A DNA stretch of 64,000 bases from Mucilaginibacter xinganensis. GTDB lineage: Bacteria > Bacteroidota > Bacteroidia > Sphingobacteriales > Sphingobacteriaceae. The position numbers were made by a program, and so were the translations under genes. Numbering within the stretch: position 1 is the stretch's first letter; every line of letters begins with the position of its first letter. This document shows positions 16,603 to 25,736 of this stretch, in pieces. The DNA is taken from assembly GCA_026225055.1 (NCBI GenBank), contig JAMFSA010000009.1, positions 33,418 to 97,417 of the forward strand. Reading direction: 5' to 3'. Below the pieces are notes generated by a model, which had not been told where the DNA came from, did not search any database, and saw nothing but the letters and a program-made list of their open reading frames with translations.

Positions 16603-17664
16603 ATGACCCTTGCTAAATTGAAAAAACTGTTACTTTCCTTACATTTTTTGACATTCCTGGGCATGATGGTTTTGGCAATTCTCCCCTTTACCTGGCCGGT
16701 GCACTTACCCGGGGTATTCTGGGTTAAGGAATGTATAGCTTTACTGTGCTGGGCCGGGCTCTTTTACCTGAATTTGTATGTCTTAGTTCCCAGGATCCTT
16801 TATAATGGCCGGGGCTTGCTTTTTGTATTGACCATTTTTATAGGTGTCTTAATAATGGTTCTTTTCAACCGGGCTATTGACGCTATTTTTAATGTCCCGG
16901 CTTTAATGGAAAAGGTGTTTGATGGTACCCATAGACATATCATTTATAAAAATAGCCCGGCAGTGAATTCCGGTATCATCGTTATCACCATGATCATCTT
17001 TGGGATCAGTTCTATTATCGGCATTACAAAAAAACTGAATGCCGACAAAGCAAACGGGCAAAACGCTGAAAAAGAAAAGGTAAGTACGGAGCTGGCATTT
17101 CTGAAAGCACAAATCAACCCTCATTTTTTCTTCAATATCCTCCACACCATTTACGCCTTAACAGATACAAATATTAAATCGGCAAGGGAATCTATTTATA
17201 CGCTTTCGCACATGATGCGCTATGTACTTTATGATACAAAGAACGATTTTACGACCCTGGAAAAAGAAATTGAATTTGTACAGGATTATATTAACCTGAT
17301 GCAGCTACGGCTTCCCGACCAGGTGCAAATCATATTTGAGAAACCCAAAGTACTAACCAATATCCAACTGGCCCCTATGTTATTTTTACCTTATATTGAA
17401 AATGCTTACAAGCACGGTATCAGCAACATATACCCCAGTTATATATTTATAGGCATTACACAAATAGAAAATACGCTGCGACTGGAGGTACGAAATTCTA
17501 TATTTGACGAGCATGCCGCGAATTTAGAGGATAGCAATGGCATAGGGCTGGTTAACACCCGCCGCAGGTTGGACCTCATATATCCCGGCAAATACATTTT
17601 GAAAGAAGAACGCGATGAAAAAGGCCGTGAATTTACAATACAATTAATGTTTGTGCAGTTATGA
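16603..17664 (+). CDS. LytS-type sensor histidine kinase (His_kinase family)
   Basis: 353 residues. Four hydrophobic segments lie within the first 150 residues. The His_kinase domain follows, with its phosphorylated His in LKAQINPHFFFNILHTIYAL, and then an ATPase domain with LPYIENAYKHG and GIGLVNTRRRLDLIYP. This is the common Bacteroidota kinase type that pairs with a LytTR regulator. The gene encoding its partner starts within its last codons (4-nt overlap). The sensed signal is unknown. It diverges from the PAS kinase gene, and the 240 nt between them hold the palindrome at 16433-16448. Confidence 0.9.
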   Translation: MTLAKLKKLLLSLHFLTFLGMMVLAILPFTWPVHLPGVFWVKECIALLCWAGLFYLNLYVLVPRILYNGRGLLFVLTIFIGVLIMVLFNRAIDAIFNVPALMEKVFDGTHRHIIYKNSPAVNSGIIVITMIIFGISSIIGITKKLNADKANGQNAEKEKVSTELAFLKAQINPHFFFNILHTIYALTDTNIKSARESIYTLSHMMRYVLYDTKNDFTTLEKEIEFVQDYINLMQLRLPDQVQIIFEKPKVLTNIQLAPMLFLPYIENAYKHGISNIYPSYIFIGITQIENTLRLEVRNSIFDEHAANLEDSNGIGLVNTRRRLDLIYPGKYILKEERDEKGREFTIQLMFVQL

Positions 17665-18413
17665 TGATCCCTTGTATTGCTGTTGATGACGAGCCCATAG
17701 CGCTGAACTTGATTTGCTCCTATATTGAGCAGGTGCCTTTTTTGCATTTGGAAGGCCGTTTCTCCAATGCTGTTGCAGCTTTGCAGGCTATTCATGAAAA
17801 CCCATCAATTAAACTGGCTTTTTTAGATATCCGTATGGCACACCTGAGCGGCGTGGAACTGGCCAGGATCGTTAATCAATCTGAAAACAAACAGAAACTG
17901 AGGGTAATATTTACTACGGCATTTGATCAATATGCGGTAGAAAGTTACAAGGTTGAGGCGCTGGATTATCTTTTAAAACCCTTTAATTTTGTTGACTTTT
18001 CAAAGGCTGCTGCTAAAGCTCTGGAATATTTCTCCTTGAGGGCGCATGTGCTCCCCCCGAAACAATCTGTTGTTTCAGTTTTACCTGTCGAAAAAGAGTA
18101 CATCTATTTAAAGGTAGATTATCAATTAGTAAAGGTAGATTTGAACGACATCCTATATATAGAAGGCTTGAAGGATTATGTAAAAGTTTTTGTTGCTAAT
18201 GAAACCAAACCTTTACTTACCTTAACCAGCTTAAAAGTACTGGAAGAAAAGTTACCATTAAAAGATTTTATGCGTATCCACCGGTCATTTATCGTCTCCC
18301 TTGAAAAGATCAAGTCTGTCACCAGAAACTCCGTCCAGATTGGTGAAACCGTTATTGCTGTAACCGAGCAGTATAAGGAACCGTTCCTGCAATTCATAAG
18401 CAAATGGGGTTAA
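17661..18413 (+). CDS. LytTR-family response regulator
   Basis: The 250-residue protein has a receiver domain with the acidic pair CIAVDDEPIAL, phospho-acceptor Asp in LAFLDIRMAHLSG and Lys in YLLKPFNF. The C-terminal LytTR domain carries YIEGLKDYVKVF and FMRIHRSFIVSLEKI. It is translated coupled to the kinase gene before it. The TonB receptor gene 199 nt downstream is a possible target by position only. Confidence 0.92.
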   Translation: MMIPCIAVDDEPIALNLICSYIEQVPFLHLEGRFSNAVAALQAIHENPSIKLAFLDIRMAHLSGVELARIVNQSENKQKLRVIFTTAFDQYAVESYKVEALDYLLKPFNFVDFSKAAAKALEYFSLRAHVLPPKQSVVSVLPVEKEYIYLKVDYQLVKVDLNDILYIEGLKDYVKVFVANETKPLLTLTSLKVLEEKLPLKDFMRIHRSFIVSLEKIKSVTRNSVQIGETVIAVTEQYKEPFLQFISKWG

Positions 18414-18612
18414 TGAGCCTTCATTAAGAAGTTAAAAGAAATAAGCATTTTACCCCATCTATTTAAATGGCAATTCTATCTATATTTTGTATCAACGTAT
18501 CTATACCGTTTTTTTTAGTCGCCAGATTGCAATTTCTTTACGCTTAACTACAAAGCATGCCCATCATCCAACTACATTATCATACTCACATCTCTCCTAT
18601 TAACTATACCAT

Positions 18613-20937
18613 ATGATTAAAAACTCCTTTCTTTTTCTCCTCCTAATTATTACTTTACCTGCCATTGCACAAAAGAAATATACCATTAGCGGTACGCTTA
18701 AAGATGCCGCGACCGGTGAAACATTGATTGGCGCGACCATACGGTTTGTGGGGTTAAACTCAACAGGCACCAGTACCAATAACTACGGATTTTATTCCTT
18801 ATCAGCACCGGAAGGCACCTACAATGTTCAATTCTCCTATGTGGGATATGAGATGATTACCCAGCAGGTTAAGCTAACTTCAAGCCAGGTAATTAACCTT
18901 GCATTAAGTGCAAAAGCTAATTTGCAGGAGGTGGTGGTGAGCGGCAACAGGCCGAATAATGACCAGATCACCTCGCCCCAGATGGGTGTTGAAAAACTAA
19001 ACATGGCTCAAATTAACCAGGTGCCGGTAGTTTTAGGCGAAAAGGATATTTTAAAAACAATTACACTGATGCCCGGTATAAAAACAGCCGGAGCAGGCAA
19101 TGCAGGTTATTATGTGCGCGGCGGGGCTTCGGACCAAAACCTGATCCTGTTGGATGAGGCAACCGTTTACAACGCTTCTCACCTGTTCGGCTTTTTTTCC
19201 ACCTTTAATTCAGACGCTATAAGGGATGTGAGCATTTATAAAGGCGGTATGCCTGCTGAATACGGTGGCAGATTATCCTCAGTACTCGATGTAAAAATGA
19301 ATGAGGGCAACAACCAGGACTACACAGTTCAGGGCGGAATAGGGCTGATAGCCTCCCGTATTAAAGTAGAAGGACCCATTGTTAAGGATAAAGGTTCATT
19401 TATGATCAGCGCAAGGCGTACTTACCTTGATCTCTTCACCAAAGCATCAAAAGACTCTACTGTTCGCGGTAGTTCACTTTATTTTTATGATGTAAATGCG
19501 AAAGCCAATTATCATTTTGATGATAAAAATGCCCTTTATATTTCGGGTTACTTTGGGAAGGACGTATTGGGCCTGAAAGATATCTTCGGAACCAACTGGG
19601 GCAATGCTACCGGCACGATCAGGTTCAACCATATCTTTAGCGACAAGCTATTTTCAAATACTTCCCTTATATACAGTAACTATAATTATGTGATCCAGAG
19701 CTTGGAGGCCGATGACGGATTTAAGGCAACCTCAAAAATAACCGACCTGAACCTGAAGGAAGACCTGCAATATAATTTAAGCAATACACACCACTTAAAA
19801 TTCGGGCTTAATATTCTTCATCACACCATTGATCCGGGTACAATAACTACAACCGGCAGCTCCAGCTTTAATAATGTTTCAACAGAGCAGCGGTTTGGGT
19901 TTGAGAATGCAGCTTATGTGAGTGACGAATGGACAGCAAGCAGCAAGCTGACTATATTGTACGGTTTGCGGTTAAGCGGCTTTTTCCTGGAGGGCCCGGG
20001 TACATTTAATACTTATGATGCTGCCGGTAATGTGGCCAGTTCACAAACTTATAGCTCAGGGCAAGACGTCAAGAATTATTTTAATCTTGAACCACGCATT
20101 TCTGCCAGTTACCAGCTAAATGACCAAAGTTCTATCAAAGCATCTTACAACCGGAACACACAGAACATACACGTGCTGACCAACTCGACCACCAGTTCGC
20201 CTACCGACCTGTACGTAATGAGCAGCAATAATATTAAGCCCGAAATCTCTGACCAGGTATCAACAGGTTGGTTCAGAAATTTTGCCGATAATAACTTTGA
20301 ATTTTCTGCAGAGGTTTACTACAAATGGATGCAGAATCAAATAGATTATAAAGATGGTGCAGAACTGATAGCTAATGAGGATGTGGAATCTGAGCTAACT
20401 TATGGCAAAGGCCGATCATACGGCGTGGAGCTTTTTTTGAAGAAAAAATACGGACGCTTTAATGGTTGGCTGGGCTATACCCTATCCAAAACAGAAGATA
20501 AGTTCGGCGCTATTAATAATGACAGCTGGTACCCCGCAACACAGGACCGCACTCATGATGTTTCCCTGGTGGGTATTTACCAGCTGAGCAAACGCTGGTC
20601 GTTCTCGGGCACATTTATTTACAGTACAGGCAATGCGGTTACTTACCCAACCGGCAAATATGAAGTTGGCGGCTTAACCACCTTTTCTTATTCGGAGCGG
20701 AATGGCTACCGCGAACCGGCTAATAACAGGTTGGATATCGGTTTTACCCTCGAAGGAAAGCCACATCCAAAATACCACTCCAGTTGGACATTCGGTATAT
20801 ATAACGTATACGGGCACCGGGATCCATACAGCATAACTTTCCGCGACAGTAAAACAGTACCGGGAACTACGGAAGCTGTGGAAACCAGTATTTTCGCGAC
20901 CCCTATCCCATCTGTCACCTGGAACTTTAAATTTTAA
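18613..20937 (+). CDS. TonB-dependent receptor with N-terminal carboxypeptidase-regulatory-like domain
   Basis: 774 residues. A signal peptide (residues 1-19, ending PAIAQ) precedes a carboxypeptidase-D regulatory-like domain (YTISGTLKDAATGETLIGAT), a plug domain (GAGNAGYYVRGGASDQNLIL, SIYKGGMPAEYGGRLSSV) and a 22-strand-type barrel ending in a C-terminal Phe (VTWNFKF). It should import a ligand through the outer membrane using TonB energy. The ligand is unknown. The DUF4249 lipoprotein gene follows after 11 nt, a pairing often seen in Bacteroidota and thought to form one surface uptake system. Confidence 0.92.
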   Translation: MIKNSFLFLLLIITLPAIAQKKYTISGTLKDAATGETLIGATIRFVGLNSTGTSTNNYGFYSLSAPEGTYNVQFSYVGYEMITQQVKLTSSQVINLALSAKANLQEVVVSGNRPNNDQITSPQMGVEKLNMAQINQVPVVLGEKDILKTITLMPGIKTAGAGNAGYYVRGGASDQNLILLDEATVYNASHLFGFFSTFNSDAIRDVSIYKGGMPAEYGGRLSSVLDVKMNEGNNQDYTVQGGIGLIASRIKVEGPIVKDKGSFMISARRTYLDLFTKASKDSTVRGSSLYFYDVNAKANYHFDDKNALYISGYFGKDVLGLKDIFGTNWGNATGTIRFNHIFSDKLFSNTSLIYSNYNYVIQSLEADDGFKATSKITDLNLKEDLQYNLSNTHHLKFGLNILHHTIDPGTITTTGSSSFNNVSTEQRFGFENAAYVSDEWTASSKLTILYGLRLSGFFLEGPGTFNTYDAAGNVASSQTYSSGQDVKNYFNLEPRISASYQLNDQSSIKASYNRNTQNIHVLTNSTTSSPTDLYVMSSNNIKPEISDQVSTGWFRNFADNNFEFSAEVYYKWMQNQIDYKDGAELIANEDVESELTYGKGRSYGVELFLKKKYGRFNGWLGYTLSKTEDKFGAINNDSWYPATQDRTHDVSLVGIYQLSKRWSFSGTFIYSTGNAVTYPTGKYEVGGLTTFSYSERNGYREPANNRLDIGFTLEGKPHPKYHSSWTFGIYNVYGHRDPYSITFRDSKTVPGTTEAVETSIFATPIPSVTWNFKF

Positions 20938-20948
20938 TCAGCAAAAAA

Positions 20949-21737
20949 ATGAAAATCTCAATTTATATATCTGCTATACTCCTGGTAATTTTTATAAGCT
21001 CATGCACCAAAGTGATTGATGTTAAAACGGCTAATAATACAGGTGAATTGGTAATAGAAGGTAATATCACCAATGTTATTGGTACGCAAACTATAAAAAT
21101 CAGTAAAAATGTTGCGCTCAGCAGTACTAATACTTATCCTGCTGTTACCGGCGCAACAGTTATAGTTACTGACCAGGCCGGTAATATTTATCCGTTTACA
21201 GAGAGCCCTTCAGGTACTTATTCGGCAAGCCAACTAACTGGTGTGGCCGCTAATATTTATACCATGAGTGTTACAACAGGCGGTACTACTTATACCGCCA
21301 AATCCACTATGCCGGCAGCCGTTACACTGGATTCTGTTACTTCTAAAAATAGCCCAATAGGTAAAGACAAAAAACAAATTACCGTTCACTACCAGGACCC
21401 GGCAGGCGTTACCAATCAATACCGTTTTGTGATGTACGTAAATAACGTGCAGGTAAAAGATGTTTTTGCCGATAATGACCAGTTTAACGACGGAAAATAT
21501 GTGAGTCTTGATCTTTACGAAAGCGATATAGATATTTACGCCGGTGATACGGTAAAAGTGGAAATGCAATGTATTGATGACCCAATATATACTTATTGGT
21601 ACACCTTATCGCAGCAAAACCCGAATGGGCCGGGTGGCGGGGTTACACCGGCTGATCCGCCTACCAATATATCACCCACAACATTGGGCTATTTCAGCGC
21701 GCATTCATCTCAAACAATAACAATTACCGTTAAGTAA
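20949..21737 (+). CDS. DUF4249-family lipoprotein, partner of the TonB receptor
   Basis: The 262-residue protein starts with a lipoprotein signal (LLVIFISSCTKV, lipobox Cys near residue 19). It continues with a beta-rich region typical of DUF4249 (LVIEGNITN, ATVIVTDQAGNIYPF, YTMSVTTGGTTYTAKSTMP). It is probably a surface-exposed or periplasmic lid or ligand-binding subunit of the receptor encoded directly upstream, with which it forms an operon. Its biochemical function is not known. Confidence 0.85.
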   Translation: MKISIYISAILLVIFISSCTKVIDVKTANNTGELVIEGNITNVIGTQTIKISKNVALSSTNTYPAVTGATVIVTDQAGNIYPFTESPSGTYSASQLTGVAANIYTMSVTTGGTTYTAKSTMPAAVTLDSVTSKNSPIGKDKKQITVHYQDPAGVTNQYRFVMYVNNVQVKDVFADNDQFNDGKYVSLDLYESDIDIYAGDTVKVEMQCIDDPIYTYWYTLSQQNPNGPGGGVTPADPPTNISPTTLGYFSAHSSQTITITVK

Positions 21738-21782
21738 TAAAGCGTTAGCCAACCAGTATATTGTGAAGTACGACGTATAATT

Positions 21783-21815
21783 GCCCGTTTTCTTGAACCA
21801 GGCGCGGGCTTTTTT
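21783..21815 (+). terminator. Rho-independent terminator after the DUF4249 gene
   Basis: GCCCG at 21783-21787 pairs with CGGGC at 21805-21809, followed by a run of T. It lies about 45 nt after the stop. From here to 22266 I see no gene. Confidence 0.6.
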
Positions 21816-22266
21816 ACTAATCGATGTAATTAAGTTATCTAACGCCCTTGTTTTGCTACCCAAGAAAAAAGTTAAATAAAAATAATTAGGGGGCGGAAAT
21901 TGTAAGCAATTATAAAACATGATGATCTAATTATAGTATATGGGTTTGGTACCTAAAAGCCCGGTTAACAAGCCCCGACTGATAATTTGGCCCATATACC
22001 TTTACATTATTTAGCTATTTCGCCTATTCAAAAAGTGCTCTCTTTTATGTTTTCATTGTAGGTAGTTATATTAGCCTCTTTCACTTCAAACTGGTCATCC
22101 ATAGGTAATATTATAGCTTTTAGTTCATCTTTTAATAAGTGTTATGACTTATTTCCACAACTTCACTTAAACACAAAAACAAGATTTACAGCAACTTAAC
22201 TACAACACTCCTGCACAAAGTCAACCCAAGTCGCCGTTGATTGCTAAACGCGGTCAGGAATATCTA

Positions 22267-22297
22267 TTGAAGCGAATGATCCTATCTTTTATCTTTG
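22267..22297 (+). promoter_or_regulatory. Bacteroidota-type promoter of the barrel protein gene
   Basis: TTG at 22267-22269 and TATCTTTG at 22290-22297 are separated by 20 nt. This matches the TTG-N19/20-TAnnTTTG pattern of the Bacteroidota primary sigma factor. The ATG follows 26 nt later. Confidence 0.65.
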
Positions 22298-22323
22298 CGC
22301 AGTTTTACCCCTATTAAGATCAT

Positions 22324-23595
22324 ATGCCTTTTTGCAGGAATTTGCTTTTGCTATTGCCATTTTGTTTGCTTAGCCAGGCAATACTTGCCAGTGCCAAAGG
22401 GCGGCCAGTAGATTCATTGTACAAAACAAAAGATTTACAGGATGTGATCCGGTCGTTTAACAAAACCAAAAACGATAATGATACCGCCAAATCACATTCT
22501 AACTTGTCCTTTTTTCCTTCGGTTGGGTATACCCCGAGTTATGGTTTAGAATTTGGCTTTGTATTATCCGGGGGAGAGAATTTCGGTGATCCTGCCAATA
22601 CCACTTTTTCTATTTTTAATACAAATATCTTTTTGTCAACCAATGGTCTCGCTTCAGTGGAGTTTAAACACAATGATTTCAGCAATGAGAACAAGTGGAA
22701 TTTACAGGGCGATTATGAGGTTGGCAAAACAATAGCCCTGGATTACGGCTTGGGTACCGGGCGCCCGCACCAGGGCGATGATAATTTTGTGCTTAACGGC
22801 TTACCTGTGAGCCTTAGCCCGGGTGTAGTGCCTATCCAATACACTTACTTTAAATTTTATGAAAAGATATACCGCAAACTGTTTGATGATTTTTATGCAG
22901 GTATGGGCGTTGCTGTGGACGGCTATCAGGATATTTTCAGACCCGGTAGAGGAGCCACAAGAAGGCATAACTATAATGCTATGTACGGCATCAAAAACGG
23001 CTACCCTTTAGGCGGCTATTGGGCTAATGGGCTGTTGTTTAATTTACAATATAATTCACGCGACCATCCTAACAGGCCTTATAAAGGTATTTATGCAGAC
23101 ATTGTTCTTCGTTTAAATTCGGAAACGCTGGGAAGCGAACACGATGCCACGCAATTAAAAACCGAACTCCGAAAATACTGGTCGTTATCAAGCACTAATC
23201 CTGAACATATTTTGGCCTTTTGGTTATGGGGTGATTACTTGTTAAAAGGTTCATTACCTTATCTGGAACTACCTGGTACCGGGTCCGATGCAGATGAAAG
23301 AGGCGGACGCCCTTATACCATAGGAAGATTTAAAGGCACTTCCTTTTATTTCAACGAAATGGAGTACCGGTATCCTATTACGGAAGATAAGCTGTTAAGC
23401 GGCATAGCATTTGTAAATGCGCAAACTGGCAGCAATCAGCAAAATATTCGCTTATTCGAAAAATGGGATTCTGGAGAAGGGGCCGGCCTTCGCCTGCTGT
23501 TTAACAAATATACCCGCTCAAACATATGTATGGATTATGGAGTGGGAAACTACGGCGCAAAAGGCCTGTTCATCGCATTAAACGAAACCTTTTGA
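22324..23595 (+). CDS. BamA/TamA-like (Omp85 C-terminal barrel) outer membrane protein
   Basis: 423 residues with a signal peptide (about 22 residues). A barrel domain resembling the surface-antigen/Omp85 family fills the rest. Seen: FFPSVGYTPSYGLEFGF at the first strand, a glycine-rich strand pattern, and GRFKGTSFYFNEMEYRYPI, which corresponds to the conserved RFRG-type strand and loop of the family. No POTRA domains are present, so it is not BamA itself. It may be a stand-alone outer-membrane channel or enzyme-associated barrel. A second, smaller barrel gene follows after 37 nt. Confidence 0.75.
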   Translation: MPFCRNLLLLLPFCLLSQAILASAKGRPVDSLYKTKDLQDVIRSFNKTKNDNDTAKSHSNLSFFPSVGYTPSYGLEFGFVLSGGENFGDPANTTFSIFNTNIFLSTNGLASVEFKHNDFSNENKWNLQGDYEVGKTIALDYGLGTGRPHQGDDNFVLNGLPVSLSPGVVPIQYTYFKFYEKIYRKLFDDFYAGMGVAVDGYQDIFRPGRGATRRHNYNAMYGIKNGYPLGGYWANGLLFNLQYNSRDHPNRPYKGIYADIVLRLNSETLGSEHDATQLKTELRKYWSLSSTNPEHILAFWLWGDYLLKGSLPYLELPGTGSDADERGGRPYTIGRFKGTSFYFNEMEYRYPITEDKLLSGIAFVNAQTGSNQQNIRLFEKWDSGEGAGLRLLFNKYTRSNICMDYGVGNYGAKGLFIALNETF

Positions 23596-23632
23596 TCTTT
23601 CAGTACATAATAATAAAGCAAATAATACATAT

Positions 23633-24262
23633 ATGATAAAGCACTTAAAAACCTACCTTACAATCAGCCTTTCACTACTATTTATTTTTAGTTCCTTTAA
23701 TTGTTCGGCAGCTGTGATCAATTCGCCATCTGCCGATAGTACTAAAATAGTTTCACCATGGTATAAAAAACTTTCCATTATCGCCCAATATCAATATTTC
23801 AAAACATGTCACCATAGTCGTTTTGATGGCGGGTATGTGTTCGTGGATTATAATGCAACAGCCAATTTTGCTATGGGGCTCGGTGTTGGTTATGATTATA
23901 GCACATTACACATTGACAATGGGTATAACCTCAGGCATGTGAAAGTATTGCCGGTTCTTGCTGATTTTCGTTATGTACCATTCTCCAACTGGATCGTATG
24001 TCCGTTTGCTGTTGCAGATGTTGGTTACTCTACCTTTATCAAATATGAACAGGAAGACCCTACGCATGTAGAAAACACCATAAATGTGACAGACAGGGGC
24101 CTGTACACCTATGGCGGAGGTGGAGTATTGGTTAAGTTAAGTCATAAGGTAACGGTATATACCACCGCAGGTTTTACCGGTATGCATATGTCGTTTAGCA
24201 ACCTGGATGTAAATCCGCGTGGTCTGTCTAACCAGGTAGGTGTTAAAGTAAATTTGCAATAA
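23633..24262 (+). CDS. Outer-membrane beta-barrel protein (OmpW/OmpX-like size), unknown function
   Basis: 209 residues. It has a signal peptide (residues 1-27, ending CSAA) and then alternating hydrophobic and polar strands with frequent Gly, Tyr and aromatic strand ends. Examples are ANFAMGLGVGYDYST and YTYGGGGVLVKLSHK. The pattern fits a small eight-stranded outer-membrane barrel. No catalytic motif is visible. It probably shares a transcript with the barrel gene before it. It converges with the VirJ-like gene 7 nt downstream. Confidence 0.7.
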   Translation: MIKHLKTYLTISLSLLFIFSSFNCSAAVINSPSADSTKIVSPWYKKLSIIAQYQYFKTCHHSRFDGGYVFVDYNATANFAMGLGVGYDYSTLHIDNGYNLRHVKVLPVLADFRYVPFSNWIVCPFAVADVGYSTFIKYEQEDPTHVENTINVTDRGLYTYGGGGVLVKLSHKVTVYTTAGFTGMHMSFSNLDVNPRGLSNQVGVKVNLQ

Positions 24263-24269
24263 GGCAAAT

Positions 24270-25031
24270 TTACTTTAGCATCCAATTATTTCTCACTGAC
24301 GAAACAATTTGCAGGTAACTATTATGGTAATGATGATCTCCCGGAAGAAATTTAATAAAAAAGTTTTTCATCGCGACATCAGCCAGCGGTTTCGGGTTTT
24401 CCTCCTCTCCGTAGAAACAATATACCGGTATGGTTATTTTTTCCACTTCTGCCTTAACTTTATAGGTCCGGTTATCATCGCCGGTGGTGAACAGGTCTGA
24501 AAAACGAACTTTAAAGTCGGTTGATAAATAAGGAGAGAGTAATTGGAGCTTGGTGACTTTAATTTTCAAATCATCGGGCAACCGGTTGTATATAAACGGA
24601 ACCACATCAGCGCCAAAAGAATAACCACTCAAAACAATTCGTTTGGTATGCCATTCTTCACTATATTTTCTAAGTAACTGAATAAAATCACTGGAAGTTT
24701 CATCCGGGTTTCTTTGGTGCCAGAAATATGTTCTGGAGTTAACGCCAATAACATGATAGCCTCGTTTTGCGAACTCCATGGCAAGTGTATCGTTGAAACC
24801 AAGCCACCCCCCATCGCCGGAAAGCAATACAATCATTTTAGTGGACATAGGATTTGATGGCTGATACACAATTAACGGGAGACTAAATTCCTCCCGTTCA
24901 ACGCCACTGTTTGTTACCGTCCTTTTCTTTAACAGGAGGCCGCAACTGCTAAAAAGGACAACAAGTAACAAGCTGATACAAATCCCTTTCCGGCTGTTTT
25001 TATGGCTATTGTATCCGACCTCTAAAAGCAT
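24270..25031 (-). CDS. VirJ/AcvB-like alpha/beta hydrolase, lipoprotein
   Basis: 253 residues with a lipoprotein signal (LLVVLFSSCG). The core matches the VirJ/AcvB family: VLLSGDGGWLGFNDTLA, GVNSRTYFWHQRNP, the nucleophile elbow SGYSFGADVVPF, an Asp/Glu in YCFYGEEE and a final His in LPGDHHYHNSY. In Agrobacterium and rhizobia the AcvB/AtvA proteins hydrolyse lysyl-phosphatidylglycerol made by the MprF/LpiA enzyme. Here the gene is the third of an operon headed by an mprF-like gene, which supports the same role. It is a paralogue of the gene before it. The spacing between them is 6 nt. Confidence 0.82.
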   Translation of the reverse strand: MLLEVGYNSHKNSRKGICISLLLVVLFSSCGLLLKKRTVTNSGVEREEFSLPLIVYQPSNPMSTKMIVLLSGDGGWLGFNDTLAMEFAKRGYHVIGVNSRTYFWHQRNPDETSSDFIQLLRKYSEEWHTKRIVLSGYSFGADVVPFIYNRLPDDLKIKVTKLQLLSPYLSTDFKVRFSDLFTTGDDNRTYKVKAEVEKITIPVYCFYGEEENPKPLADVAMKNFFIKFLPGDHHYHNSYLQIVSSVRNNWMLK

Positions 25032-25037
25032 CTATAA

Positions 25038-25736
25038 TTATAGTGCATTTTTTACTATTTCAGGATAGCTTTTTGCATAGTGATGGTCTCCTGCTAAAAT
25101 AACCGTTTTAAGGTTAGATTTTTTGAGCGTAGTTAAAGGCTTCTCCGTCTCTTGTTCGCCATAATAACAGATCACGGGAACATTTATCAGGTTAACTTCT
25201 GCTGCAATATTCATCGACCTGACAGCGTTACCTGAACCCAGCATGTCTGCTACATGGATTTCAAAATCGGTAAATGAGGATGGTGAGATTAGCTGGACCA
25301 AGGTTATTTTATTCTTCAAAGTTTCGGGCAGGTGCGTGTAGATGAAAGGAGCAACATCAGCGCCAAATGAAAATCCCAAAATAATGACCTTTTGTTTATG
25401 CCATTCATTTTCATAAGTGCTTAATATCCTGGCGAGGTCATCAGCAGTTTGCTGTGGCGTTTTCTTTTTCCAGAAATATTTGAAGCTGTTTAACCCGATA
25501 ACATTAAATCCATTTGAGGTGTAGCTTTCCACAAGTTTTTGACTAAAACTATTCCACCCGCCGTCTCCTGAAATAAAAAGAACAAATCTATCTTCCTTGT
25601 CGGTTTTTGCCTTAGAAATAATAACGGGCAAATCTGCAGCATACTTTAACCTCCCGGGGCCTATTATCTTCGCAGCGTTTGCACGGCCAATGGTTAACAC
25701 CGCTAATAGTACAAGTATGAATTTAAACTGTCTCAA
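25038..25736 (-). CDS. VirJ/AcvB-like alpha/beta hydrolase, secreted
   Basis: 232 residues with a cleavable signal peptide (about residues 1-21). It shares the family core with its downstream paralogue: FISGDGGWNSFSQKLV, GLNSFKYFWKKKTP, nucleophile elbow LGFSFGADVAPF, CYYGEQE and LAGDHHYAKSYP. It starts within the end of the mprF-like gene (14-nt overlap). Probably periplasmic, acting on aminoacylated phospholipid. Having two such hydrolases behind one synthase is unusual and could reflect different substrates or compartments. Confidence 0.82.
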   Translation of the reverse strand: MRQFKFILVLLAVLTIGRANAAKIIGPGRLKYAADLPVIISKAKTDKEDRFVLFISGDGGWNSFSQKLVESYTSNGFNVIGLNSFKYFWKKKTPQQTADDLARILSTYENEWHKQKVIILGFSFGADVAPFIYTHLPETLKNKITLVQLISPSSFTDFEIHVADMLGSGNAVRSMNIAAEVNLINVPVICYYGEQETEKPLTTLKKSNLKTVILAGDHHYAKSYPEIVKNAL